Shown piece after piece: positions 10,208-22,632 of a stretch of 64,000 nt of DNA; within the stretch, counting starts at the first letter, position 1, and each line of letters begins with the position of its first letter. The stretch is taken from positions 12,059,843 to 12,123,842 of the forward strand of contig JAEMBT020000003.1 in NCBI GenBank assembly GCA_018873245.2. Direction: 5' to 3'. The DNA is from Archegozetes longisetosus (Eukaryota; Arthropoda; Arachnida; Sarcoptiformes; Trhypochthoniidae). The notes under the pieces were generated by a model. It was not told the DNA's origin, did no database searches, and was given only the letters and a program-made list of their open reading frames with translations. Both the position numbers and the translations under genes were made by a program.

Positions 10208-11801
10208 ATGAATTTGTCAATAATTCTAAGCTTTGTATTAGTGCAACTATTTATCGATCACTTTTCATTACAAGTGATGGCATGTAGTACAATGTCACGC
10301 ATCGATTCCATAACGAATCTGTATTATCGCGGAATTGCATATGTCTTAACATCAAACGGTTACTATTATATCATTCGCGAGGACGATATCGATAATGATG
10401 TTAATGAATATGGAGTTTCTGGCAAAATATCCGATCTCTTAGCCAACTGCTGCGATTCGTCTATCTATAAAGACATTGATGGTTGTGAACGAGAAGATGA
10501 TAACGAACACAGCATTTCTTTCCTCAAAGTATTGTTTCAAAATTCTTAAATATTTGAAGGCATGCCTAAAATGTTGATTTTGATCAATGTTTTGCAGATA
10601 TAATAGGACCTATTTGTTTGCTTCAATCTTAAAATTAGATCTTATAATAAATTTAGAAAAATAAGTTCATGTGATATATTGGTAAAAACCTGTCATCAAA
10701 TAATAGTTTCATTATTAAGGCATCTATTTAGAGTGATTCAATATCATATTCTCGATTAGTTTAATCAGTCATTCAGTATTATTAGCGAATAGTAAATATT
10801 TGATTTAACTAGTTGATTTTTGCTCATCAAACAGTATACTTCCGAGGGATCCAAATACATATCACTAAATATTGAAGCACTTCGATTAAACGAACAAACT
10901 GACAAAATTTGGTCTAAACCTAAGACAGTCATGAATGATATAATCCTCTCCGGTGCAAATATCGATTATTCAAGAAGAATAGATGCCATTTTTCATTTTG
11001 ATAATTCGGGAGAGCATTTCTTCATTCAAGGTATGACTGAAGAAAATGCTATAAATACGATATAATCTGTTTGAATGAACCTTCTCTAAATTTGAACTAT
11101 CATTACAAAGTTTTTGACAATACTATTGATAAATATCATTTAGGCGAACACTATTCTGGCATAGAATTCGAAGGATGTCCGAGGGATCGAATAAATAAAT
11201 ACAAAGAACAACCACTTCATGAGTTGAATGTTTTTGGCAAAATAGACAGCGCTTATTATGACCAGGAAACTAGATTCTTATATTTGTTACATTACGACCA
11301 GATGCAGTTCTATAAAGTTGAAATAGACCATCAAAATTCTAAGGTGCTCATTGTTTAGAATTGTTTAAGTTTTGTTTTAGGTTTCAAACATTAACCAAAT
11401 TTGTACCTGTTTTTGAAGGATGGAAAGTTAGTGTCGCTAAATACAACGAAACATCCAATATCTTCTCATCCTATCTTCTCAAAAATAGTAAGTTGTGTTC
11501 TAATAAGATAGAGAAAACCATCAGAATCTTCTATAGGCCTTGTATGACAGAATCAGAGCTACCGTTAAATTTAGTGTTAATCAGTTATTGTGCTCTATTG
11601 TATGCAAAACGCTAGAAATACAACAAACAATGACACGAGTTTGTTGAGCATTACTTCTGACTCACAGAATCTGATAGAATCACATCGAATGTCAGTGACC
11701 TCTTTGGTGAAGCTACTTCTAGTTCATATAAGTTTGTCTCAGAAACAAAATTTGAGACAAAAAACAATTGTTGTTCTAACACAGACTTAGAACAGGGATA
11801 A
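10208..11801 (+). CDS. Secreted protein with hemopexin-like repeats, multi-exon, unnamed
   Basis: The start at 10208 opens a hydrophobic signal peptide (MNLSIILSFVLVQLFIDHF). Predicted exons are 10208-10528, 10835-11030, 11111-about 11306, 11381-11487 and 11668-11801. Phases agree at introns 1, 2 and 4, and intron 4 has a good GTAAGT donor. The exon 3 end is unresolved: the only in-phase donor (at 11307) is weak, and the frame reads sensibly on to a stop at 11358. The protein would be about 317 aa. Three spaced motifs of the form (R/K)IDxI/A followed by tyrosines and phenylalanines (RIDSITNLYYRGIAYVL, RIDAIFHFDNSGEHFFI, KIDSAYYDQETRFLYLL) look like hemopexin or beta-propeller blades. The C-terminal exon is Ser/Thr/Cys-rich and ends SNTDLEQG. 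Function is unknown, and no protease domain is visible. It could also be a fast-evolving lineage-specific secreted family. Confidence 0.55.
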
Positions 11802-14750
11802 CAAAATTTTCGATAAAGCAGTTAATATTTGGTAAAAAGATAACAAAATAATTTGTGAATATAGCAATTTCTATTGCAATATTTCTAATTCTTGATCACT
11901 GAGTATTTTTGGTTACGGTATGCTATCTCTCACGTAATTGTTTTGGCACGAGATCATTAATAATAATTTATAAGTTCAGTTCCTTCTGAGCCACTTATTT
12001 TAGGCTTGGATTAAGTAAAGTTAATAGTTTGAGATCTCACATATCGTATCCAAAAGTATACCTAAATGTATGCCTTACTCAACAACTGTATAGCAGCCCT
12101 ACAACATTGTATCGTAATAGCATCAAATTTATTTTATATTAATTCAATTTAAATGAACAATTCGATCGAAATTTAATTGCTTATAATAATTGCACCTTCT
12201 TTTACAGTGCGCGCCCAACAGTCAATATAATTCATCGCTTTTATCAGCAGAAAATCCATTAAATGACATGTCATCTGATGTTTCAATAATAATCTCTCAA
12301 TACTCATTAATAAGTATTGTCTTCAATATCATCTTTTGGTATTTAATCATTTAAAGCTTGATTTTGTCTGAAAATTGAGTTCAATATGAGATATGGTTCC
12401 CACCAATATAGTTTTTATTGATGTCTAGCTTTAAAATATAAATAATTAAGTATTCGGATAAAATAATGATTGTCACTAGACTAATTAGAAAAATCTATTA
12501 TTACCCGTTTAATAGTCTTCAACGCATTCCTGCAATCAATGATTGAAGTTTTTAAGTTATCGATTACAAACACAGCAGTACTGCTATTTTCAAATAAGAA
12601 TTCTGAAAAAAGCCAAAGATTCAGTGATAGTCAAACAGATAGGACTTTAATACAGGTTTCTTGTATCGGATCTTTGCAATAAAGGTTTAGTAATGCTTTA
12701 CAGAAGGCAAGAAATGATTCATAGACAACTCAATAATAGTTTGAATGATCAAAAATCGTCAAATATATCAATTTGATATATTTAATGTTTACATTTATCC
12801 ATTTTATCATTGAATAAAAACCTTATAAAAATAGCCTCTAATAATGAGGAGATTATTTTTCAAATTAGAAGTTAATCCGGATACAAGCGATGCAGCCATT
12901 ACTACAATTACTAAAGGCTATTTTTATTGTTTTCCCAGCTGTTGTTATCAAAAGTTCAAAATTAAGATCAACTCTATTAATCATAAACTTCTATTAAAAT
13001 TACTAAAGAAAAAAAGTTATAAAGAAATTGTGGCTAAACTTTTATCCTGAAGACTCGATATTAAGAGTTATAAATGAAAGCTTAACATTAGGCAGTTTTT
13101 AGCGTGAAATCAATTTTATCAATTGAGCAGCTGAGATATTTATGAAAAACATGCATTAATGATACTGCAGAAACGCACACATTTTTCAATAAAATTTACA
13201 CTATTGTTTGAGCTACACTATTGTTTAATTGGTATAAGCTTTATCTTTAATCTATGCACAAGGCTTCTTGTGTTATTTTAATAGGACATTAAACATATTA
13301 TATTTGTTTCAACCGTATCGGTCATAGGTTTTTAAAACTCTAATATAAAAGTAGGATGGTATTCATATAAAAAAGTATTAAGATTCAAGTTTCAAACCCT
13401 AAACCATTTAGTAATGAGTTTATAAATTTTGTATTGCTTTTTATTAAAACATTTTCTAATTTTAACTATTGTTATATAAACATTTGTAACGAACTCATTG
13501 ATTCGTAAGTGAAGCCATGAAAACATGAGAGTATCAGTAGTTGTTAAAGTAAAATGCATACAAGTACAATATTTATTCAATGTTTAATCAACTATTGCAA
13601 TTGATAGATATTTTCACTTTTTTGTCTATTACTTAAGCATATCTCATATATTGAATCGGCCGTCTATTACAACATTAATAAATTGTATGAAAAACTTGCT
13701 AAAGAGTACTTCAATCAAGCGTTTAATCTTTTTAGAATGCTTTTGACGCCACTATTTTGTAATGTGCTAAATATTAATATTTAAGATGATAGTAATAAAG
13801 TTTATGCTACTATAAATTAGAATACGTCGTCATAAAGTTAATTTGATGATCGCTATTGTTGAGCCTTCTAACTTGTATATTAATGTGACGCAGGTCTATA
13901 TAGTTAAATAACACTCATTTCTTATTTATGAATAGGAAAGTGATCAAACGAAACAATCGTTTTAGTACTCATTGTTCATATATTTAGTTAGAATATACTT
14001 AGTTGGGTTCTCCATTTAATGTCTCATTTTTGATTATGGCTACGGAATCTGACACGCATTCTTGCAAATTAGAGTGAAACAGGGTTGCGTTTCTATATCA
14101 CACTAATCGATAAGTGGTCGATAAGCAATTTGTACGATGGCGTGCAGATGGCGCGCTCAACCGCAATGTATTAGTGCTTTACTAAACAGTTGGGTCATGT
14201 GTCAAATTCAAATTGAAATGAAACAGCAAAATGCGCTCGTCGATGCATACTCTCACACACTCCTCATTTACATTTTGAGTAAAAATTATCGATCAACTTT
14301 GCATACACTGAGTACACTTTATACTAATTACTTTATTACCGATACTCGATTAAACTGTTATAGTTTTCATTTTTCTAAGATAATATTTTCAAATTGATTG
14401 CATAACTTAAAATTGATGATACTTCAGTTGGCGCAGTGCAACTGCTTTTAAGATTGCAAGTCTTAAATCATTATTCGCTTACATTTTACAACACAACACA
14501 AAGTTTACTATGTTATTTGATTAATCATTCGATCATGACTTACGCGACTCGGTTAAGTCACAAAACAAGCGATAACAAAACTGAATTATAATTTAAATAT
14601 ATAAGATCATTATGATCTCTATATTGAGATGAGAGCGCACATAAGAAATAGCTTATTTTACAAAGAACCGAATATTGATAGAATGCTAAGTTTGTCAACG
14701 CGAATAAATCATAGCAACAGAGCCCTATAATAACACAATAAATGTACTCA
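11802..14750. other. Intergenic DNA, no gene seen
   Basis: This is AT-rich with short scattered frames (for example 12844-13050 and 14137-14397) that lack known motifs, splice support or compositional contrast. I see no clear repeat structure. Confidence 0.45.
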
Positions 14751-14760
14751 ATTTGAATCT

Positions 14761-15780
14761 TTACTTAAAAGTGAACTGAATTTTGACAAAAATCGAATAC
14801 GATTCCGAATAAGAGTAGTGTGCTGAAGCAGATACAGTTCTGGCCATGTAATTCAAGATATAAAAGATTGTTGTCACTTCGATCATAAACAAAAAAGTAG
14901 TTAGACGTAAGTATTGGCTGACATCAGAACGATGTGCCAAATTGACCAAAATACTAATGACTAGAGTGCCGCTCAAGTGGACAATGGCGAGTGTGTATTT
15001 GTGTACCGAACTCAATCTGTCAGTTTTACACAAATATTGTGCTCATTTATCACATTAATCATGAGTGACAAATCACCAGTTCTTAAGATTGATCCCAACT
15101 CATCACTAATTTGATTGAATTGATATTTAAAATACTATGACAGTAGATAGACCATTAGCAGTTCAATCCAACAGCGAGCAAACCACTGGATCGACTGAAT
15201 CAAAAGCGATAAATTCTACACGACTAATTGATAGTTCATATTAGGGTCAAAATCGATTATAGAAAACGAAAAGAACAACAATAAACGAGATAATCGATGA
15301 TTCGATTGACGTCGACTCTAATTTGCATTAAATTTGATTTCAGACAGAATGCTCTACAATATTTAGTTGCAATATTACAATTGATTTGATTATGCATTAT
15401 GCCATAAAATAGTGACAAATCTTCAAAAGTGCTAGTCGTTTCTCTGAATAGATGGACGTTTCCGTTTACGACTTCAACGATAGTGCCGAACATTAGCATA
15501 AGCGTTATGAAATGTGGTTTCCCGAACTGATAGAGAGTCTGCTAAGTCACACCAAATCCATGTCTTGTTAATTATGGCAAGCACCAAAAATCTCATAATC
15601 AATAACCAGTTAAACATATTTAAGGTCAAAACAATCAATTTTGGCTTTTTAGGTTTTTCATGGCCACTAACACAATTATGAAACGACAACGAAGTAATTA
15701 CACAGTATTTAACCATAGAAGCTTCCGAGTCTTTCAACCGATGAGATCGCCGATGCCTTTCAATAAGAAATTTTACAAAT
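14761..15780 (-). pseudogene. Possible degraded multi-pass membrane protein, chemoreceptor-like
   Basis: On the minus strand, three frames in the same order carry hydrophobic protein-like segments. About 15780-15480 contains a membrane-like stretch around LTLNMFNWLLIMRFLVLAII. 15470-15257 contains FEDLSLFYGIMHNQINC. 15130-14761 reads INEHNICVKLTD and then shifts frame into LSSVHKYTLAIVHLSGTLVI, followed by a second hydrophobic segment. A frameshift within the KLTD/KTDRL overlap and in-frame stops indicate decay. The layout of hydrophobic helices with an EHN..C motif is reminiscent of arthropod gustatory receptors, but I cannot confirm the family. The whole could be chance frames. Confidence 0.25.
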
Positions 15781-15784
15781 TAAT

Positions 15785-17785
15785 CTTCATCTTTACTTTT
15801 AATTTGATTCGATCATATCTGACAGGTCCTCTATTATTCTTCATCTTCCAACTCTTTCCTAGTAAATTATCTTCGGCATCACTTTGAGTAAATTATTAAA
15901 AAGTGCACTTTCATTAATTAGTTAATTAATCACACAAGCAATGATACTAATTTTTATAAGCTTAATGAAGCCAAGCCTCAAGAAATGGCTCATATTCGTA
16001 GAGTGTTTCCTAATACGAATACTTCAAACGGTTTTTATAAATATACGTAAATAATCGATAACTGCTTCAATTTTTAGTATTTCCAAACAGACATCGGGAA
16101 ATTAATTGAGCTTATTTAACACTATTATATCATTATTATATTGATGATTAGCACTTAAGAAGCACTTTCGAACTGGTGAAAGTTTGGATGGCAAAAACTC
16201 ACCAATTAAAACAATTTCTAAATTATCCAAACTTTGCTTTGACGTTGATGCACAACAAAAGTAATAAGTGAGACTCATTCAATTCACTCTGTATTTATAA
16301 TTTTTAGTTGCAGTTATAGTCATTTTTATGACCTATACTAAATCTTACACCTAAATCTAAATCTTAAATTTTTATAACTTATGCTATTGTACAATATAGT
16401 GAATAGCCCTAAAAATTTTTGGTATGAGTTTGGTTTTTCTCAGGTGTTGCAGAACACTTCGTATGTTTAGCGTTTCAAATCATAATTCTTAGTCCTAACC
16501 ATTAAGTATGTAAAGCATTAGGTAAGTGCTCAACGCGATCTACAGCAATATATGGACAAAAACAAACTAAAAGCTAACGTCTATTTGATTGACCATTAAG
16601 TAGAAGAGAAATTTATCAATGAATGAAGTCATTGTTAGCTTTAGACATTTATTACTAAAAAATAAGTCTTTAGGATTGATGCACTAATTTTTTGTACTAA
16701 TGTTTGGTTGTCCAGTATGTAATTTGGTCTTATCTGTTGAATATATCTTAAATACTTTATACAAAAGTTTGTCATTCATATAAATGTGACTTGTATGAGC
16801 GTAGAGCGACTTTTGAGCCCACGATTGTGCTCGAGGTATCCGCGTAACAATTCGAAAAAATATTCAGGAAAATACATTTTATGTAATACAATGTAATACT
16901 ATTTTAGGAATCAGTTTGAACTAACATCTCAAAAATTGAATTGTCCATTCTCCTTGTTTTTTAAATGATTTGCAAAATAGGAATTAACTTCTCAAAAATC
17001 ACTTTCTTCAAAATTGATTGAATGAAACTGAAAAAAATTCTAATTTTTCTTCTAAGTGTAACCAAAACTTGTTTTTCATCCTCTCATCAAGTTTTAGTGA
17101 ACATTTAAATTCTATTGGCAATTCAAACTATAATCTCTTCAATTATCATTCGCTCATAAATTTTCAGTTAAAAAAAATATTTTGCGCCGACACATCTGGC
17201 GCAGAAAAATTAATACGCTGAAAAGTGGCGCGCTCAAAAGACGTGGAACCTCGTATCAGTCAAAATTTAGATAGTTTTAACTTGATGGTTGTATTTTGAT
17301 AACTAGTTTTTTGTTCAGTTTGAGTTTAAGTATCAATATGGTTATCTGAACTTTACCGAAAATAACTAATATAGGTACATCTTTGACGATGATAAGTTCG
17401 TTGACAGGTACGAATGCTCGTCATTTTATTTTATTCAAATTTGAAGACACAAGACGGGCTCAACTTGTTCTATTTCAATACATTTTAAATCTATAGTTAT
17501 AATTGTGAACTCATAAGATTTTTTTCTTCCTAATACTGTATTAATAGCGTTATATCTTTTAACAGAATGAGTTTTAATACTAAGATGATTCAACTATATT
17601 TAAATAGCATTTCTTTAAAACGGGTTTCTTTTAATTGGCATTCCACACAACTGATGACCAAATACTGTTAGCTTTCAATAAATGAGATAACAATTGAGTA
17701 TAACTAGTGATGTTGTATTTCTTGATTTTGAGCTTTTAGCTAAGTCACACTTGTTTTGTGACATTTAATTTCCCAAGTCTTAAAC
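15785..17785. other. Intergenic DNA upstream of POFUT2
   Basis: I see nothing supportable. The frame at 17018-17221 is low-complexity Asn/Ser/Phe and has no family resemblance. The promoter of the following gene should lie at the 3-prime end of this stretch, but no motif stands out. Confidence 0.45.
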
Positions 17786-19123
17786 ATGTCTCGTTTGTTT
17801 TATTTGGTTCTGTTTTTACTGGTCAATAAAAACGATTTTATAATTTCGAAAAGTGATCATTTATTGTGCAACCAAATAGAGACAGATAAGTGTTTAGCTG
17901 AAAGTAAACCCCATTATTTGACGTATGACATAGACCTATACGAGGGTTTCAATTTGAGACGTGATGTCTACATAAGAATGGCATCACTTCTCAAATCACT
18001 AGGTGATAATTGGTCTCTCATACTTCCTCTCTGGTCATCAGTATCTCATTGGAATAATAGTAAGCTATCATTAGATGAAGCAAACGATAAGAATAAGTGG
18101 TCGACGTATTTTGACGTTGAAAGTTTGAATCAATTTATAAAAGTGACTGAATATGATGACTACATTAAGAAGAATGGTAACTTGATCATTGATGTCGTTA
18201 TAGCTTTAGAACCATTTATAGACACACCCGAAAACTTCAACGGTCAAAGTTGGAAATATGAACGATTCAGAATGAATCAGTGTATTAGAAGTAAATATTT
18301 TGCTTCCATCAACGGACAAATCAAAAGCTTGATAAATGATCAAAATAGTGTTATTTATAAACAATTAGTTTGCGTCCAAATCGATGGCTATGTTTCAACG
18401 CTTCGTAGAATAATCGAAAAATATTTTTCTGATGCAAATAATATTTTGATATCCAAAGCAGAAATGATTCTTTACGACGATTTTGGAAATAAAGACTATT
18501 GGCTTGCAAGAAGAAGTTTGAGGTTTAATTCAAAACTTATTTCCATTGCGAATGAATTTCGTCAGCTTTACTTAAACTCAAATGATTCAAATGATAAAAC
18601 TTTGATGAGTCCTGATTGCAAATCTATGCAACGATCTCACGGACAAGCTATTGGTGGCAACTATCTAGCAGTGCATCTGAGAAGAGGAGATTTTATAATT
18701 GAAAGATTTAATGAAATTCCTAATATTGAGTGTGCAGTTATGCAAATCATGTTTGCTTTAAATTATTTTAATATATCATCTAATTTTGTGTTCGTTTCTA
18801 GTGATAGCAATCGTGATCAATGGTATCATTTGTTTAGGTTATTCAGTACTAACAAGGTTCATGTCTTTCACTTTTCGTCTGATTCTTTAAGCGATGGCGA
18901 ACGAGCAATTGTTGACCAATGGATCAGTTCTCACGCCAAGGCATTCATTGGCACTTATGATTCAAATTTTTCGTATCGCATACACGAAGAAAGAGAAATA
19001 TTAGGTTTTTTGGCAAACTCTACATTCAATGCTTTTTGTGCTAAATGCTTTGACACACCTCTAATTAGTCTATGCAAACAAAAAACACAATGGAAAATCA
19101 CTAATACTATTGTTTATGATTAA
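17786..19123 (+). CDS. POFUT2: GDP-fucose protein O-fucosyltransferase 2
   Basis: The enzyme transfers fucose from GDP-fucose to Ser/Thr in folded thrombospondin type 1 repeats in the endoplasmic reticulum, a quality-control step for secreted proteins. The 445-aa frame is complete and close to the family's usual length. It opens with a hydrophobic signal (LFYLVLFLLV). Family landmarks are all present: YEGFNLRRDVYIR near residues 52-64, where E53 corresponds to the catalytic glutamate of the human enzyme; VHLRRGDF near 295-302, which binds GDP-fucose; FVFVSSDS; IDQWISSHAKAFIGT near 374-388; and SYRIHEEREILG near 394-405, ending with HWKIT-like QWKIT. The gene has no introns here, unlike its neighbours, so retroposition or intron loss is possible. 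There is no sign of decay. The start is supported by the signal peptide and the in-frame methionine. Confidence 0.95.
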   Translation: MSRLFYLVLFLLVNKNDFIISKSDHLLCNQIETDKCLAESKPHYLTYDIDLYEGFNLRRDVYIRMASLLKSLGDNWSLILPLWSSVSHWNNSKLSLDEANDKNKWSTYFDVESLNQFIKVTEYDDYIKKNGNLIIDVVIALEPFIDTPENFNGQSWKYERFRMNQCIRSKYFASINGQIKSLINDQNSVIYKQLVCVQIDGYVSTLRRIIEKYFSDANNILISKAEMILYDDFGNKDYWLARRSLRFNSKLISIANEFRQLYLNSNDSNDKTLMSPDCKSMQRSHGQAIGGNYLAVHLRRGDFIIERFNEIPNIECAVMQIMFALNYFNISSNFVFVSSDSNRDQWYHLFRLFSTNKVHVFHFSSDSLSDGERAIVDQWISSHAKAFIGTYDSNFSYRIHEEREILGFLANSTFNAFCAKCFDTPLISLCKQKTQWKITNTIVYD

Positions 19124-22100
19124 TTACAGCAACTCATATAAATACATATTGTTTTGCTCAATGTTTATTAATAGATTTAGTTTTAGGTCGATGTTGTTAG
19201 AGACTCTTTGAACCAAGTGAGAAATTGTCGATTTTCCTTCAGCCCATCACTTATTTATAGTAAAAGCATTGTTATGTAGCTAATGGTCAGATTTTCCATT
19301 TTCAGGTTCAATCAATAATTCGATCTCTTAACGCTATGTCGATCTAACAATAACCTATTTTTAATAGTTGTTAATGTACTCCCATTATAAAAAGGGCAGA
19401 AACCTGATTAAAAAAAGTTTTCTTAATTGAACCCACTTTTTGAAGAAATGTGTTAACTCATAGGCCTTTATAGATAGAAATTATTTTTAATGTATAGTAG
19501 AGGGCCCATCAGTTAATCAATTTGTTCAAAATGTAGGTTCAACTGAGGATGTAGTACACATCCTGAGTGTTTTGGTCATAGAGAACAACATTTAAAAGAA
19601 TATGCCCTTTATGCGACTGCTTTTATGTGACATAACAATTGTGGTCTATAATTGCAATAAAACCATAGAAATCGTTTGGGTTACTTCAGAAATTATTTAA
19701 CTTATTGCAATTTGAAAGTAAAACAATTTTTCAATTAGGTCTAGACAACAATTTTCATTAATTAGCATCGCATCCAAAGTATGGTTATCGAATTATTCAT
19801 TCTGATCTTATCGCTAGAATGGAGAACAATCTTCAAGTTCAAATGTTTCAACATTTTGGTGCGCATTTTGATAAGATTTTAGTTAAGATCAAATAAAATA
19901 AACGATCCAAACGCCAAAAAATGCTTCTGCAAGATCTCACTCACAAAAATTGAAGGTTAACCAGTCGCTTAAGAGAATATGATGAATATGCAAATCAAAT
20001 TATAAATAGTAAACATTTTCTCATCGAATAATTCATTTTAATTGTTTTTTTTCGATGCAAATTGTTTTGGTGTAAATGTTTGCTTATATAGGAGTCAATT
20101 AACAGAAGTAAGAACTTTTTATCAAACTGTGTTCGGTAGCCAGAGCGATATAAGTGAACAGAATTGATCTATTAGTTAATGAAATGGTTGCAATTGTCTT
20201 AAGAAGCATTCACTAAGAGCTAAGCATTGAAGTTGTGGTGAATGAGCAGTTACGTAACACAAATATGAAATGATAATATAACTGAACGTATATATTACCT
20301 CAATGTTAATTGAACAGGTAATGGCAGAGAATCTCATATTAGGGAAATAGTAGTCGAATTTAATCAGAAGGTCATATTTGCTTGTGATATAATTATGAAT
20401 CATATCTAGATATTAATTTGGGGTAATGTTTGTGTTTCTAATAGACACCTTTGTGTGATTGACGCATCAAATTTGTATAGATAATAGTTACGCTTATGTC
20501 AAAAATCTAGTTGTGAAGGTTTGTCATAATTAGTTGATTGAAGTGATTTTTTCGCTTCATTTAGTTCACTATTAGGAAGGATCTGAAGCATTTAGTGATT
20601 TAACAACTAAACTATTGAGCTAAACATTACAACCTAATTATTTTCGAACATATTTCTAGTTTATTATAGTTTATTATTAGAAGTGAGTATATAAAAAGTT
20701 GAATCTACTTTCCTCGCGTTAATAATCCCTTGAAAACTGTTCGGGATTTCCGATATGACTCAGGATAGTCATTAAAACATATGCAAAAATATGATCATAT
20801 ATGAACTAAAATAGTTGAAAACTATTGAGTCACCATTACTAGTAATCGTGTGTTTGCAGAAAACCAAATGCCAAGCTTTCAAATAGAAATCAAATACTCT
20901 ATTGAATACGGACGCAAAAATGAACAGCGAATGTGCAAATCTGATGCAGTTTTTTCTTTAATTTAGAAAGATAAAGTGATAGAAATCTGCCACTCAATTT
21001 TCCTGGAGTAAGTTAAAGGCTTTAACGACAACTTACAGTACAATTCGAGGATAAATTTAAATAAAGTTGAAAGCTATGTCATTAAAATGTGTATGGAGTT
21101 AGCTGTATCAATTAATGACCTCACTATTTACCCAACTCAGTACAACAAATGATTTTTTAACAGTTTTCCTTATAAAACTTGTGATCAAATCATAGGGTCA
21201 CTAAGTTTTAGTCAGTCGTACTCCAATTGCTTAGTTCAAGTCTGCAAATATTCTATTGTTTCGGCTAATTTATCATTTGATTAAACCGCATCAAGTATTG
21301 GTTTGTCGACACTTAGTAACAATTTGAGTTGCTTGAAAAAGCGCTGCTAATTTATACCCGACGAGTTTGTTTTCAATTTTGCTCATACTTTTCTATTTTA
21401 TAACAATGATTTGCAAATAATGAAGTGATTGTGCACTAAGTCAGTCGAAAATAGCTTTAAGTTTTGTCAATGTAAACAAACTGTGCTCTAAAAAGTTGTC
21501 ACACTTTGCAACTGTTTGTAATTTAAGTTTGATTGTATTTGATTGATATAAACTAAGTTTTGTAACTAATAAAAGTGGCATAAACAAGTAAGACCTTTTT
21601 GTCACTCATGTTTTAGGATATTATGTTTGAGAAACAAGCGTTAAATTAATAAAAAGTGGAGTCCACATTTTTGCGTTTGATTGTGCATTTGTTCGTTTTG
21701 TTTGTTTGGTATTCGGCACTCAGTAAGTTATTTTGTTAACAATTAACATTTGGTTGTGCTGTTCTGCCCACTTCTGAGCGAATATTAGTTCAATGGATGA
21801 CCTCATTTTTTAAACGCGACATTAGTGTTCATTTTTCGTGCAACCAAAATATTGTTAAAGTTAGCATAAGTCGTCTTTTGCTTCTTCTATTTACTCTCAG
21901 GCTATATTTGTGTCGATCTTTTGGTTTTAAAGCTGTTCAATCAATAATATTACAATTTGAGTTTCAATTAAGTTAGCCTTCAATTTATTAGTGGATATTC
22001 AGCAGAGATAAAAACAAAAAAGTCATTCAAATGGTTTTGAGATAAGTGTTTCATAAGTTTTTAGTTTACTATCAAAACAACTTTCGATATCGATTAGTAT

Positions 22101-22632
22101 TAGTTAAAAACCATGTTTTTATGGATATTAATATAATTTTCTAGTGAGTTTATAATTTTATTAATTAATGCCAAATTTTAAATAAATTTTTAATAAAATT
22201 TTCGTATGTTTAAGTATCTAATTTCAATGTAATTTAGTTTAAGATGACATGAAAAGTTGTTCAAACCGTTCACTGTTTGTACTGTAAGTTAAGGTCAAAA
22301 CTTTGTTTGGATTGTTTTAAATGAAAACTTGAAATGGACTTATTTTTTCGATTGTATTTTGACTAATAATCGAAACATTGAATTAATCGACATACATTTG
22401 TGTTGTATTTGTAAAACTATTGACACATTTACTCAGTTTATCTAATCGTATGATTAAGCAAATGGCCAAAACTGATATATTGACTGATATGTTAGTCTGA
22501 AGTGCTTAACACTTACATTTATGCATTTTAATCAAATATTTTAGTTTCAACTCACTTTTATATTATGCGTATTTGAGATGCATTTATTTTTAACTAATTT
22601 ATAAGAGTTTTCAGTTAATATATTTGTAGAAA
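19124..22632. other. Intergenic DNA between POFUT2 and ACSL
   Basis: This AT-rich stretch has no recognisable coding segment. The minus-strand frame 20176-20403 has no family resemblance. The last few hundred bases before 22633 are T-rich and presumably contain the ACSL promoter and 5-prime untranslated region. Confidence 0.45.

Noticed and set aside
12844-13050. Plus-strand frame of 68 codons
   Set aside because: Lys-rich end and no motif; no upstream or downstream exons in phase.
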